From positions 62,001 to 126,000 of the forward strand of contig JBBRWM010000006.1 in the NCBI GenBank assembly GCA_038249195.1: 64,000 nt of DNA. Reading direction: 5' to 3'. The stretch is from JAOUEA01 sp038249195 (GTDB lineage: Bacteria > Actinomycetota > UBA4738 > HRBIN12). The notes beneath the pieces were generated by a model. That model had not been told where the DNA came from. It saw nothing but the letters and a program-made list of their open reading frames with translations, and did not search any database. This document shows positions 52,959-62,181 of this stretch, one piece after another; the first letter of the stretch is position 1; each line of letters opens with the position of its first letter. A program made the translations under genes and the position numbers.

Positions 52959-54115
52959 TGGCCCATCCCCACGCGCTGCTGGGTCTGGTACGTCTTGCCC
53001 TCCGTCTTGATGGACGGCGCGATCACGAGCTCGGCCTTCTGGAACTCCTTGATGGTGGCGTAGCCGGTGGTCGCCATCGACGTGGCAAGGGCTCCGAACA
53101 GGTTGAAGGTGCCGTCGTTCTCGTGAGCGGGCCCCTTGAGGATCTCCTCGATGGACGCCACCTGCTGGGTCTTGACGCGGGCGCCGCGCGGGAGCGTGGG
53201 GTGGAACGTTGCCATGCCCCAGTGGTAGCCGCGGCCGGGGGCCTCGTAGGCGCGCGTCATGGGCGAGCCGATCATGACGGCGTCGGCGCCGCACGCGATG
53301 GCCTTCGCGATGTCCCCCCCGGTGCGCATGCCGCCGTCGGCGATGACGTGGCAGTAGCGGCCGGTCTCGTGCTGGTGCTCCCGGCGGGCCGCCGCCGCGT
53401 CCGCGATGGCGGTGGCCTGCGGCACGCCCACGCCCAGGACGCCGCGCGTGGTGCACGCGTTGCCCGGTCCCACGCCGACCAGCACGCCCACGGCGCCCGT
53501 GCGCATGAGGTGCAACGCCGTGGAGTACGAGGCGCAGCCACCCACCATCACGGGGATGTCGAACGCGGGAACGAACTCCTTGAGGTTGAGCGGCTCGTGC
53601 TGGCTGGACACGTGCTCACCGGAGACGACGGTCCCCTGGATCACGAGGACGTCGAGGCCCGCCGCGAGCACCACCGGCGCGTACTGCTCCACGCGCTGGG
53701 GCGTCAGCGAGGCGCAGCTGGTGACCCCGCCGGCTTTGATCTCCTCGACGCGCCGGCCGATCAGCTCCTCCTTGACGGGCTCGAGGTAGAGCTCCTGCAT
53801 GCGGCGCGTGGCCTTCTCGTCGCTGAGCTCGCCGATCTCCTGATAGACCGGCTCGGGGTCTTGGTAGCGCGTCCACAGTCCCTCGAGGTTGAGGCACGCG
53901 AGGCCGCCCAGCTGCCCGATCGTGATGGCGGTGGCCGGCGAGACGGCGGCGTCCATGGCGCTCGCCATCATCGGCAGCGAGAAGGTGTACGCGTCGATCT
54001 CCCACTCGATGTTCACGTCCTGGGGATCCCGCGTGCGCCGCGAGGGCACGATGGCGACCTCGTCGAAGCCGTAGGCCCGGCGGGCCGTCTTTCCGATGCC
54101 GATCTCGAATTCCAT
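52955..54115 (-). CDS. guaB3: IMP dehydrogenase-like protein GuaB3
   Basis: A 386-residue TIM-barrel protein of the GuaB3 family, which is standard in actinobacteria. FEIGIGKTARRAYGFDEVAI begins it, SLPMMASAMDAAVSP follows, and GPGNACTTRGVLGVG has the catalytic-Cys loop. It lacks the CBS domains and the C-terminal flap of full GuaB. It may be a GMP reductase-like or IMP dehydrogenase-related enzyme. AGGAGG precedes the ATG; guaA is coupled downstream. Confidence 0.9.
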   Translation of the reverse strand: MEFEIGIGKTARRAYGFDEVAIVPSRRTRDPQDVNIEWEIDAYTFSLPMMASAMDAAVSPATAITIGQLGGLACLNLEGLWTRYQDPEPVYQEIGELSDEKATRRMQELYLEPVKEELIGRRVEEIKAGGVTSCASLTPQRVEQYAPVVLAAGLDVLVIQGTVVSGEHVSSQHEPLNLKEFVPAFDIPVMVGGCASYSTALHLMRTGAVGVLVGVGPGNACTTRGVLGVGVPQATAIADAAAARREHQHETGRYCHVIADGGMRTGGDIAKAIACGADAVMIGSPMTRAYEAPGRGYHWGMATFHPTLPRGARVKTQQVASIEEILKGPAHENDGTFNLFGALATSMATTGYATIKEFQKAELVIAPSIKTEGKTYQTQQRVGMGH

Positions 54116-54149
54116 GTGCCCTCCTGCCTGCTCGGCCCCGGAATCGCAA

Positions 54150-54178
54150 GACGCCCACCCGGCTCCCGGATGGGCGTC
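54150..54178 (-). terminator. Hairpin between ClC gene and guaB3
   Basis: GACGCCCA (54150-54157) pairs with TGGGCGTC (54171-54178) across 13 bases. It lies 50 bases past the ClC stop and 35 bases before guaB3. Either it terminates the ClC transcript or it folds in the guaB3 leader. Confidence 0.5.
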
Positions 54179-54228
54179 ATTCCTTCATGGCCGAAGGGTA
54201 ACAGACGGGACTTCGGCGCCCGACGGAC

Positions 54229-55593
54229 TCAGGTCTGCGCGGCCGCTCCGGCGCTTTGCTCGTCGGGGGCGCCGTTCCCGGCAGCCCGCGGCTCGGCCTT
54301 GGGTGCCAGCCTCGCGGACAGGACGTAGGACACCACGACAGCCACGATGACGAGCGGCATCAACGCCACCCCGTCGGCTTGCAGGAAGAGCGTGACGAGC
54401 AGGACCGACGTCATCGGCAGACCCAGCATCGCCACCGTCATGGCGCCGATCCCCATGGCGACGCCGGCGATCATGGGGAGGCCCGGGAGGTGGGAGAGAG
54501 CGATCCCGCCGGCGGCCCCGATGAACATGCCGGGGAAGGTCGGTCCGCCCCGGAACCCACTCAAGGAGATCCCGTACGCCAAGCCCTTGCAGACGATCAG
54601 GAGCAGGAGCGCGCCGACGGTCCACCCGGCGGCGTGCTCGAGGAGTGGCTCGAGGGCGCTCTGACCCGAGAACAACACCCAGGAGGACGCTCGTCCGGAG
54701 GCCTGCGCGAAGACGACCGCGAGGACGCCGATCGCCAAACCGAATGCGGGCGCCAGGACGACGCGGCGTCGGGCGACGATGGGCTGCAGCCACAGGGCCA
54801 TGCGGCGGATGCCGACGCCGAGCACCGCGCCCATGATCCCGATCGCCACGGCCCACAGGAGTTCCGCCCCGGTGGGGGTCCCGAACGACGGGATATCGGG
54901 AACGGCCAGCGAGAACGTCCCGAAGCCGGTCCAGCTGTCCAGGCCGAGGAAGACGAGCGCGCCGATGCCAGCGGCCAGCAGGCCCGGAACCAAGACCACG
55001 CCCATCATGGCGCCTCCCAGCCCGGCCGCCTCCATCATGAGGAACGCTCCCGTCAGGGGCGACCCCAGCAACGTGCTGACGGCGGCGAAGCTCCCGGCCG
55101 CTGCGATCACGAGGACCGCCTGTTCGGGGGCGTCCCTCTTGATCAGGTGCATCGCCAGGACGCCGAGGCCGCTGCCGATAGCGATGAGCGGCGCCTCGGG
55201 ACCGAGCACGATGCCGAAGGCCAGGGTCGCGAACGCGGCCAGTGTGATCCCGTACAGGTCGATCGGCGCGACGGGTCCGGACGCCTTGAACCCCTCCGCC
55301 GGCTCGTGCCCCGCCGTTCCGGGGAGGTAGCGGATGGTGAGACCGACGATGAGGCCGCCCACCGCGACGACCGGGATGGGCCACCATAGCGGGGCGCCGT
55401 GGAACCCGAGCCCGTTGGGCAGGGTGGTGAAGACCCACTCTTGGACCACGCCGACCCACTTGAGGAAGAAGTAGGCCGCCACGGCCACGGGGATGCCGAT
55501 GATGGCCCCGATAACGAGCAGGGCCATGTAGGGCCGGCTCTTCAGCAACTCCTTGGGATCCGGCTGAGACGGCTGCGGTTGCGGATCGCTCAC
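54229..55593 (-). CDS. ClC-family chloride channel/exchanger
   Basis: A 454-residue membrane protein with the three ClC selectivity stretches. LGPEAPLIAIGSGLG carries the gating Glu of the GREGP motif (here GPEAP), GFRGGPTFPGMFIGA is the GxFxP-like motif, and AGSFAAVSTLLGSPLTGAFL lies between. About ten membrane segments. It exchanges chloride (or another anion) with protons. GTG start; TATCCT (55622-55627) lies about 28 bases upstream on the minus strand. Confidence 0.88.
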   Translation of the reverse strand: MSDPQPQPSQPDPKELLKSRPYMALLVIGAIIGIPVAVAAYFFLKWVGVVQEWVFTTLPNGLGFHGAPLWWPIPVVAVGGLIVGLTIRYLPGTAGHEPAEGFKASGPVAPIDLYGITLAAFATLAFGIVLGPEAPLIAIGSGLGVLAMHLIKRDAPEQAVLVIAAAGSFAAVSTLLGSPLTGAFLMMEAAGLGGAMMGVVLVPGLLAAGIGALVFLGLDSWTGFGTFSLAVPDIPSFGTPTGAELLWAVAIGIMGAVLGVGIRRMALWLQPIVARRRVVLAPAFGLAIGVLAVVFAQASGRASSWVLFSGQSALEPLLEHAAGWTVGALLLLIVCKGLAYGISLSGFRGGPTFPGMFIGAAGGIALSHLPGLPMIAGVAMGIGAMTVAMLGLPMTSVLLVTLFLQADGVALMPLVIVAVVVSYVLSARLAPKAEPRAAGNGAPDEQSAGAAAQT

Positions 55594-55705
55594 GGTCTCG
55601 GCCCCCGGTCCATCGCGGGAAAGGATACCCCGCCTCCCTGGTCGTCACGCTCGGCGGCAAGGTCCAGTACCAGCGGCTCCGGCGCCGCCGGACAACGGGG
55701 TCGGC

Positions 55706-56179
55706 TCAGGATGCGGATCCGCCGAGCAGCTCGTCGATGGCCGCGACGCCGAGCACGTAGGCCGCGTGTGTGCCGATGCTTGTGAGCAGGACGTCGGCCG
55801 GCCACCGCCAGGGCGGTGGCGTCTTGCCCAGCATCGGGAACAGCGAGAACGTGAACGACATCAGCGTGGCGCCGAAGATCGCGCTCGCCCACGGCTCGGG
55901 CACCCTGCGGCGGAGCATGCCGTGCCACAGGCCGAAGGCCGACCCGTACCCCCACTTCAGCGCAAACCCGAGCTCGGCATCGCCCCGGTCTGTGACGTCG
56001 GACAGGCGCAGCACGCTCGCGACGATCTTCCCGGGCACGATGCTGTCGTCGTAGTCGAGCGGCCCCTCCGCGTGTGGTCGCAGGGCGTGCTCCGTGCGAT
56101 AGGCGAGCGTCATGGCGGCCGTTCCGGCGAACCCGGCGATGACGCTGCGCACGGGCCAAGGGAGGCCACGCGACGTCAT
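55706..56179 (-). CDS. Membrane protein, unknown, end of sugar-oxidation run
   Basis: A 157-residue protein with about four hydrophobic segments: SVIAGFAGTAAMTLAYRTEH near the start, then GFALKWGYGSAFGLWHGML, SAIFGATLMSFTFSLFP, and LLTSIGTHAAYVLGVAAIDE. The pattern of a His/Glu-bearing first helix is seen in several uncharacterised families. Start ATG overlaps the stop of a 34-residue frame (ATGA). Confidence 0.7.
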   Translation of the reverse strand: MTSRGLPWPVRSVIAGFAGTAAMTLAYRTEHALRPHAEGPLDYDDSIVPGKIVASVLRLSDVTDRGDAELGFALKWGYGSAFGLWHGMLRRRVPEPWASAIFGATLMSFTFSLFPMLGKTPPPWRWPADVLLTSIGTHAAYVLGVAAIDELLGGSAS

Positions 56180-56280
56180 GCCGGCGGCTCCGGTAGGGGC
56201 CGCGGCGGCTCGGCGCCGGCGCGCGGCGCGAACACCACCATGAACACCGTCGGGGGCGCCGCCGCAGCCGCCGTCTTCAT
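56176..56280 (-). CDS. Candidate 34-residue peptide coupling SDR and membrane protein genes
   Basis: ATG at 56280 overlaps the SDR stop (ATGA, 56277-56280) and its own TGA overlaps the next gene's ATG (ATGA, 56176-56179). It starts MKTAAAAAPPTVFMVVF and ends PRPLPEPPA. The double overlap in the same phase as real genes is unlikely by chance. A hydrophobic centre and Pro tail may suit a membrane-associated or leader peptide. Confidence 0.5.
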   Translation of the reverse strand: MKTAAAAAPPTVFMVVFAPRAGAEPPRPLPEPPA

Positions 56281-57044
56281 AGGCCGGGGCTGCTCTGGAT
56301 GAGCCCGCCGTCGGCGAAGATCGTGGTGGCCGTGACGTAGCTGGAGCCGTCCCCGGCCAGGAACGCCACCACGCTCGCGATCTCATCCGGCCTCGCCATC
56401 CGCCCGAGCGGGATGGCGTCGTCGAGGCGCTTCATGGCCGCCGGGTCCGCTTCGGTCGCCTTGTTGATCGGTGTGTCGACGGCGCCGGGTCCCACGCCCA
56501 CCACGGTGATGGCGTGCGGCGCCAGCTCCACGCCCGCGGTGCGCGTCAGCATCCGCATGCCGCCCTTGGACAGGCAGTACGCGGTGTTGCCGGGCATGGG
56601 CCAGTCCTCGTGCACCGACGAGACGTTGATGATCCGCCCGCCCTCGCCCTGCTTCACCATCTGCCTGGCGGCGAGCTGCGTTCCGAAGAACGCGCTCTTC
56701 AGGTTCACGTTCAGCACGAACTCATACTGCTGCTCCGTCGTATCCAGCACGGACGTCCTCGTCTCGACGCCGGCGTTGTTGACCATGATGTCGAGGCGCC
56801 CGAAGGTCGAGACCGCCGCATCGACGAGCTTCTGGAGATCCTCGACCTTGCTCACGTCGGCCTCGATGCCGACGGCCTTGTCGCCCAGGGCCGCCACCTG
56901 CTTCTCGAGGTCCTCGGTGGCCTCGGGGTGGGCCACGTAGTCGATCACGATGTTGGCGCCGGCCTCGGCGAGGCCGAGCACGATGGCCTTGCCGATCCCG
57001 CTGTTGCCACCCGTCACGATGGCTGTCTTCCCGGTCAAGCTCAT
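56277..57044 (-). CDS. Short-chain dehydrogenase/reductase (glucose 1-dehydrogenase-like)
   Basis: A 255-residue SDR. AIVTGGNSGIGKAIVLG binds NAD(P), NNAG is present, and the catalytic Ser-Tyr-Lys is in INVSSVHEDW..AYCLSKGG. GPGAVDTPINK and SSYVTATTIFADGG fit sugar dehydrogenases of the glucose 1-dehydrogenase type. Substrate is inferred from its neighbours (mutarotase, GH15). RBS GGAGGG before the ATG at 57044. Confidence 0.85.
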   Translation of the reverse strand: MSLTGKTAIVTGGNSGIGKAIVLGLAEAGANIVIDYVAHPEATEDLEKQVAALGDKAVGIEADVSKVEDLQKLVDAAVSTFGRLDIMVNNAGVETRTSVLDTTEQQYEFVLNVNLKSAFFGTQLAARQMVKQGEGGRIINVSSVHEDWPMPGNTAYCLSKGGMRMLTRTAGVELAPHAITVVGVGPGAVDTPINKATEADPAAMKRLDDAIPLGRMARPDEIASVVAFLAGDGSSYVTATTIFADGGLIQSSPGL

Positions 57045-57081
57045 GAGCCCTCCTCGTTCGTCGTCGGCCGCTCCCGCGCGG

Positions 57082-58296
57082 TCATGCGCTGGTGCGTCCC
57101 GCTTCACTTGCCCGCTCTCGCGCGGCCGTGAGCGTGAACGCCAATCCTCCCATGACGACCGCCACGACGGCCGCCCCGGCGTAGATGGCGGGCAGTGTGA
57201 CCCCGGAAGCCTGCAAGGGGCCCGCCCCGAAGGCCGCGATGCCGTATCCGAGCTGGTAGAACGCGATCACGCCTCCGGCCACGGACGCCGTGATCGCGAC
57301 AAGTTGTTCCTGAGCGAAGCTGATCGTGAGCGGCAGGAGCGCCGAGCATCCCAGGCCCGCCAGGCCAAACGATACGACCCCCAACCAGGGACGGTCCTCG
57401 GGGAGCAGCGCGATCAGAACGAACGCCCCCGCCAGCACGAACGGCAGGAGCCGATAGGTCCTGTGGGTGGGAAACCGCGCCTGGATCGAGGCGAACAGGA
57501 CCCGGCCCACGGTCACCATGGCCCAGAACGTCGTGAGCGCGATCGAGGCGATGGTGGCCGACGCGCCCAGCTGCCGCAGGTCGGGCTGCGCCCAGTTGCC
57601 GTTCATCGTCTCGGTGAATCCGTAGAGCACCGCGAAGGCCGCGAAGAGCCAGAACCGGGCCGGGATGCCGCTCGTGCGGGCGCGGCCGTCGGCCGGCGCA
57701 CCGGCCGACACGCCTGCGGCGCCCGTACGCAGCGGCAAGCGCAGGCTCGCCCCGAGCAAGACGACGAGCAGGACGGCGGAGGTCACCGGCAACCCCCACC
57801 AGAACCCGAGACCGACGAAGACCGCGACGAACACCGGCGCAAGCGCGGTTCCGAGCCCCAGCAGCGCGTTGAGCGCGAGGACGGAACGATCGATGCGCGT
57901 CGGGTTGAACGCGGCCGTCAAGGTGTTCAGCGCCGGCACGGTGAGCCCGAACCCGACGCCGAGGAACGCGGTGGCGATCAGGAGCACGGGGTAGGCGCCC
58001 GGGTCGCCCTCGAAGGGCGTGCTCGCCAGCAGCAGGAGCATGGACACGAGGCTGGCCGCCAGCCCCGACAGGTAGACGCGCTTGGTCCCGAACCGCTTCG
58101 ACGCCCGGCCACCCAGGAGCGCCGCCGTGATGGCCGTGATCACCTGCGGGAGGAACAGCGCCCCGTACTGCGAGTTCGACAGGTCGTATTGCTGGTGCCC
58201 GGTGAGGATGGAGCTCGCGGCGGGGAACGTGACGAGCACGATGCCCTGCACGAGGCCGGCCGCGTACACGACCCGCGATTCCGCTCGGCTTGCCAC
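57082..58296 (-). CDS. Major facilitator superfamily transporter
   Basis: A 404-residue protein with about twelve membrane helices. ITAALLGGRASKRFGTKRVY is the loop 2-3 MFS motif and FALTAARERA closes the C-terminus. The substrate is not evident; the neighbours suggest a sugar or acid. GTG start with GGGGGGAG upstream. Gaps of 39 and 37 bases separate it from the oxidoreductase and the SDR. Confidence 0.83.
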   Translation of the reverse strand: MASRAESRVVYAAGLVQGIVLVTFPAASSILTGHQQYDLSNSQYGALFLPQVITAITAALLGGRASKRFGTKRVYLSGLAASLVSMLLLLASTPFEGDPGAYPVLLIATAFLGVGFGLTVPALNTLTAAFNPTRIDRSVLALNALLGLGTALAPVFVAVFVGLGFWWGLPVTSAVLLVVLLGASLRLPLRTGAAGVSAGAPADGRARTSGIPARFWLFAAFAVLYGFTETMNGNWAQPDLRQLGASATIASIALTTFWAMVTVGRVLFASIQARFPTHRTYRLLPFVLAGAFVLIALLPEDRPWLGVVSFGLAGLGCSALLPLTISFAQEQLVAITASVAGGVIAFYQLGYGIAAFGAGPLQASGVTLPAIYAGAAVVAVVMGGLAFTLTAARERASEAGRTSA

Positions 58297-58335
58297 GTTG
58301 GCTCCCCCCTCGGGCTCCCTCTCGTCCGCGAGGAG

Positions 58336-59889
58336 CTAGCCCATCCGCGAGGTGAGGTGCTCGCCGACACGGATGGCGTTGGCGATGGCGGTAAGCGCCG
58401 GGTTCACGGCCCCGATGCTGGGGAAGAAGCTCGTGTCCACGACGTAGAGGTTGTCCAACTCGTGCGCCTTGCAGTCGGGGTCGAGCACCGAGGTGGCCGG
58501 GTCCGAGCCGAACCGGCACGTGCCCGCCTGGTGGGCGACACCCGCGATGGGGATGCTCATGTTCATGTAGAAGTTCTTCCCCAGCACGTGATGCTCGGCC
58601 ATGCCCGTGTGGTTCAAGATGGTCTTGAGCTCGTGATACAGGCGGGACGCCTCCTCATCGTTCGTCGACGTGTAGGCCAGATGCACCTTCCCGTCGCCGT
58701 CCAGCGTGATCCGGTTCTCCGCCATGGGCAGGTCCTCGGTCGTGAGCCAGAAGTCCACCACGTGGCGCGCGACCTCGGCCAGGCTCCAATGCGGTGCGAG
58801 CTTCGTGAGGGCGGGCTCCTCGCCCTTCATGGCCTCGGCGTTGGACTTGCCCACCATCTGGATCTGCCCGACGGGCCACTCGTAGCCCTCGGCGCCGAGG
58901 TAGAAGTCGTTCACGGCGAGGGTCTTCTGGAAGACGGTGTCGTTCGGCTCCTTCGACAACGCCACGACCGCCTTGCTGTTGTGAAACATGTAGTTGCGTC
59001 CCACCTGATCCGAGCCGTTCGCGAGCCCGTTCGGGTGGCGATCGTTCGCGGAGGCCAGCAGGATCTTGGCCGTGTTGGACGCGCCCGCCGACAGGACCAC
59101 GATGTCCGCTTCGTAGCGCTCCTGCGCGCCGCCGCGCGAGACGACCACCCCGCTCACGCTGCCGCCCGACGCATCCGTCTCGAGCTTCGTGACCTCCGCC
59201 CCCACGAGCAGCTCGACGTTGTCGTGCTCCAACGACGGTCGCACGGCCATCACCTCGGCGTCCGACTTCGCGTGCACGAGGCAGGGATACCCGTCGCACC
59301 AGGTGCAGCGGATACACGTGCTCCGGGCGCGATCGGCCTCATCGAGAAGGATCCCGCACGGCGCGTGGTAGGGGTGGTAGCCCCCCGACGTCAGATCCTC
59401 GAAGAGCTGCTGGATCCGGGGCTCGTTCGAGACCGGCGGCCAGGGGTACTGACGGCTCCAGTGGCCTTCGGTGGGATCCGCGCTGTGATCGCCGTGAACC
59501 TGGTAGAGCCATTCCGCCTTGGTGTAGTAGGGCTCGAAGTCGTCGTAGCCGAGCGGCCACGCGGGCGAGATGCCGTCGACGTGCTTGATCTCGCCGAAAT
59601 CCTGGGGGCGCAGACGATACAGCGCGGCCCCGTAGAGCTTCGTGGCGCCGCCCACGTAGTAGTGGACCTGGGGCTGGAACGGCTTGCCCGTGGGGTCGTA
59701 CCACGTGTCCTCGGAGATGTAGCGGCCCTCTTCGAAGACGGACTTCGGGTCCCAGTTGTTCGTCTCCCTCGGCAGGAAGTCCCCCCGTTCGAGCATGAGG
59801 ATCCGCTTGCCCGAGGGCGCCAGCGTGTGCGCGAGCGTTCCGCCGCCCGCCCCGGTCCCCACGATGATCACGTCGTAGTGCTCAGCCAT
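58336..59889 (-). CDS. GMC-family FAD oxidoreductase with Cys cluster
   Basis: A 517-residue flavoenzyme of the glucose-methanol-choline class. VIIVGTGAGGGTLAHTLAPS binds FAD at the N-terminus; the active-site region AHQAGTCRFG and NPALTAIANAIR are at the end. Cys178, Cys192, Cys195, Cys198 and Cys203 (motif CIRCTWCDGYPC) could hold an iron-sulfur cluster, as known for some FAD-glucose dehydrogenases. It overlaps the NDH-2 gene by 8 bases, so its electrons may go straight into the quinone pool. Confidence 0.85.
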   Translation of the reverse strand: MAEHYDVIIVGTGAGGGTLAHTLAPSGKRILMLERGDFLPRETNNWDPKSVFEEGRYISEDTWYDPTGKPFQPQVHYYVGGATKLYGAALYRLRPQDFGEIKHVDGISPAWPLGYDDFEPYYTKAEWLYQVHGDHSADPTEGHWSRQYPWPPVSNEPRIQQLFEDLTSGGYHPYHAPCGILLDEADRARSTCIRCTWCDGYPCLVHAKSDAEVMAVRPSLEHDNVELLVGAEVTKLETDASGGSVSGVVVSRGGAQERYEADIVVLSAGASNTAKILLASANDRHPNGLANGSDQVGRNYMFHNSKAVVALSKEPNDTVFQKTLAVNDFYLGAEGYEWPVGQIQMVGKSNAEAMKGEEPALTKLAPHWSLAEVARHVVDFWLTTEDLPMAENRITLDGDGKVHLAYTSTNDEEASRLYHELKTILNHTGMAEHHVLGKNFYMNMSIPIAGVAHQAGTCRFGSDPATSVLDPDCKAHELDNLYVVDTSFFPSIGAVNPALTAIANAIRVGEHLTSRMG

Positions 59890-61198
59890 CGGCCTCTCCT
59901 TCGGTGTCGTCTCCTTGGGTGTCGTCGCCCCAGTCGATCCTCGCGGCGTCCGATCGATCGAGGACCTGAGGCCCCCGGGTCTTGCTGAAGTAGTCCCACG
60001 CCCAGCTCCCGAACGCGTCGAAGCGCTGCTTCACGCCGCTGAGGAGCTCCACGTGCACGCCGAGCCAGGCCGCGAAGGCGATGGATCCGTGGAGCTCGTG
60101 CCGGTGCTCCCCCACCTCGGCGATCGCGGCGTTGCGCCCGATCATCGCCATGATGCCCTTGTCGTGGTAGTCGAAGTCCTTCCTCGGCTCGCCCGCAACG
60201 TCGGCCAGGATGTTCTTGGCCGCCCACCGCCCCGATTGCAGTGCGACCGAACCGAGCTGCGGCAAGGCGCGGCCGTCCGGGCCCGCGATGTTTGCTATGT
60301 CGCCCACGGCGTACACGCGAGGATGGCCGGGGACGGTGAGGTCGGTCGCGACGTCGATGCGGCCTCCCCGGCCCTGAGACAGGCCGACCTCCCCGGCGAG
60401 CGGCGCCGCCCCCAGACCCCCGCCCCAGATCACGCAGCGCGTCTTGATCGTGGTGCCGTCGGAGAGGAGCACGTGACCGGGGCCGATCTCTTTGACGGAC
60501 GTCCCCAGCCGGATCTCGACCCCATCCCGCTCGAGCACCTTCGACGCGTACCCGTGGGCTTTCGGCGAGAACGGCCCGAGTACGGCGTCGCCCAGATCCA
60601 CCATGATGACCGTGGCGCGGTCGACCGCCAGGTCCCGGTACTCCGAGGGCATGACGTGGCGGATGAGCTCGGAGAGCGCCCCTGCGATCTCGGTCCCGGT
60701 GGCGCCCGCTCCCACGATCACGAAGTTCAGGGCGCCCTCCTCCACGAGCGAGGGATCGCGATCGGCGTCTTCGAAGACCGCGATGACCCGGGATCGAAGC
60801 CGCTGGGCATCATCGAGGGAGTAGAGCGGGAACGCGTGCTCGGCACCCGGCGTGCCGAAGAAGTTCGCCTGGCTCCCGCCCGCCAGCACCAGGACGTCGC
60901 CCGCGATGACCTGGCCTCCCTCGAGGGTGACCGAGCGGGCCTCCGGATCGGCCGAAACCACCTCACCCATCTTCACGTCGACGTGCGGATGCTTGCGGAA
61001 CTCCGCGCGCGTGTCGATGGCGATGTCCGTGGAGGCGAGCTGGAACGTGGCGACTTGATAGAGCAGGGGCTGGAACTGGTGATAGTTGTGCTTGTCGACG
61101 AGGGTGACGCGCACGTCGCCGGACTTGGCCAGCTCCTTCGCGCAGCCGAGGCCGCCGAAGCCGGCCCCCACGATCACCACATGGGTCTCAGCCATCAT
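59882..61198 (-). CDS. ndh: Type II NADH dehydrogenase (NDH-2)
   Basis: A 438-residue FAD enzyme that passes electrons from NADH to quinone without pumping protons. VVIVGAGFGGLG binds FAD; VIVGAGATGTEIAG (about residue 158) binds NADH; VYAVGDIANI is the second FAD contact. The C-terminal amphipathic region suits membrane association. The first ATG has RBS GGGGGA upstream. It overlaps the GMC gene by 8 bases. Confidence 0.88.
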   Translation of the reverse strand: MMAETHVVIVGAGFGGLGCAKELAKSGDVRVTLVDKHNYHQFQPLLYQVATFQLASTDIAIDTRAEFRKHPHVDVKMGEVVSADPEARSVTLEGGQVIAGDVLVLAGGSQANFFGTPGAEHAFPLYSLDDAQRLRSRVIAVFEDADRDPSLVEEGALNFVIVGAGATGTEIAGALSELIRHVMPSEYRDLAVDRATVIMVDLGDAVLGPFSPKAHGYASKVLERDGVEIRLGTSVKEIGPGHVLLSDGTTIKTRCVIWGGGLGAAPLAGEVGLSQGRGGRIDVATDLTVPGHPRVYAVGDIANIAGPDGRALPQLGSVALQSGRWAAKNILADVAGEPRKDFDYHDKGIMAMIGRNAAIAEVGEHRHELHGSIAFAAWLGVHVELLSGVKQRFDAFGSWAWDYFSKTRGPQVLDRSDAARIDWGDDTQGDDTEGEADG

Positions 61199-61227
61199 CG
61201 TCCCCCTTCACGCCCGGCATCCCGCCA

Positions 61228-62181
61228 TCACGCCGAGGCCTCGCCACGGCCGATCCCCCACGAGCCGCTCCACGGCACGTCGGGCTCGAGGCGGATCACA
61301 TGGTCACCGGACCGCAAGGCGTTGGGCGGGCACGTCATCGGTTCGACCGCCAGCCCCCGGCGGCGACGAGAGGCGGGCTCCAGCGTGTCTCCCGTGTAGA
61401 CCATCACATAGTCGAACGCCGTGTCGACCCAGAGGACGACTTTCCGCCGGTCATCGGGATCGCTGAGCCGCACGCGCGCCCGCCCGTCCCCATCGCGCGC
61501 GAGATCCGTGAACGCCGTGTCGAGCTCCGCCGTGCCGATCGGGCGCGGGACCCTGAGATCGAAGGGCGTCCCCTCGACGGCTTCGTCCCCCACCGGGAGA
61601 CCGCGTTCGTCGCTCAGCAGGCGGCACGCGGCCGGGATCGCGACCACGGCCTCGTTCACCGTGGGCGTGCCCACGGTGAGGTAGGGATGGAACCCGATCC
61701 CGAACGGCGCGGTCGCCTCCGAGCGGTTCGTGGCGGTCGCCGTCGCGACCAACCCTTCGTTCTCCAACCGGTACTCCACGGCGACCTCCACCTGCCAAGG
61801 GTAGGCCGGCTGCGGGAACAGGGTGCATCCCAGCGTTATCGCCCCCTCGGCCCGGCGCAACGCAAGCCAAGGGATCCATCGGACGAGACCGTGGATCGCG
61901 TTGCCGTGCTCGGGCTCATCGAGCGCCGCTCGCCCCGTCACGCCGTGAAACACGTACCGGCCGCCGTCCAGCCGGTTGGGCCACGGCGCCAGGACCTCGC
62001 CGCGCCCGGCGGAGGATCGTTCGGTCGCGGGGAACCCGTCGAGCAGCTCGAGGCCGTCCTCGCTGTAGGAACGAAGGGTGGCGCCCACCTCGCACACGAC
62101 GGCTCGCTGCGCCCCGCGCTCGATCTCGTGCTGCGTACCGGAGGGCGGTCGATCCGGCCCCGGGGCGCGGGAACCATTCAC
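61228..62181 (-). CDS. Aldose 1-epimerase (mutarotase)
   Basis: A 317-residue enzyme that interconverts alpha and beta anomers of glucose or galactose. Seen: NAIHGLVRWIPW and GFHPYLTV with the catalytic His residues, and AVEPMTCPPNA with the catalytic Glu. GTG at 62181 overlaps the stop of the GH15 gene (GTGA), so anomerisation and hydrolysis are coupled. It has no signal peptide. Confidence 0.88.
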   Translation of the reverse strand: MNGSRAPGPDRPPSGTQHEIERGAQRAVVCEVGATLRSYSEDGLELLDGFPATERSSAGRGEVLAPWPNRLDGGRYVFHGVTGRAALDEPEHGNAIHGLVRWIPWLALRRAEGAITLGCTLFPQPAYPWQVEVAVEYRLENEGLVATATATNRSEATAPFGIGFHPYLTVGTPTVNEAVVAIPAACRLLSDERGLPVGDEAVEGTPFDLRVPRPIGTAELDTAFTDLARDGDGRARVRLSDPDDRRKVVLWVDTAFDYVMVYTGDTLEPASRRRRGLAVEPMTCPPNALRSGDHVIRLEPDVPWSGSWGIGRGEASA

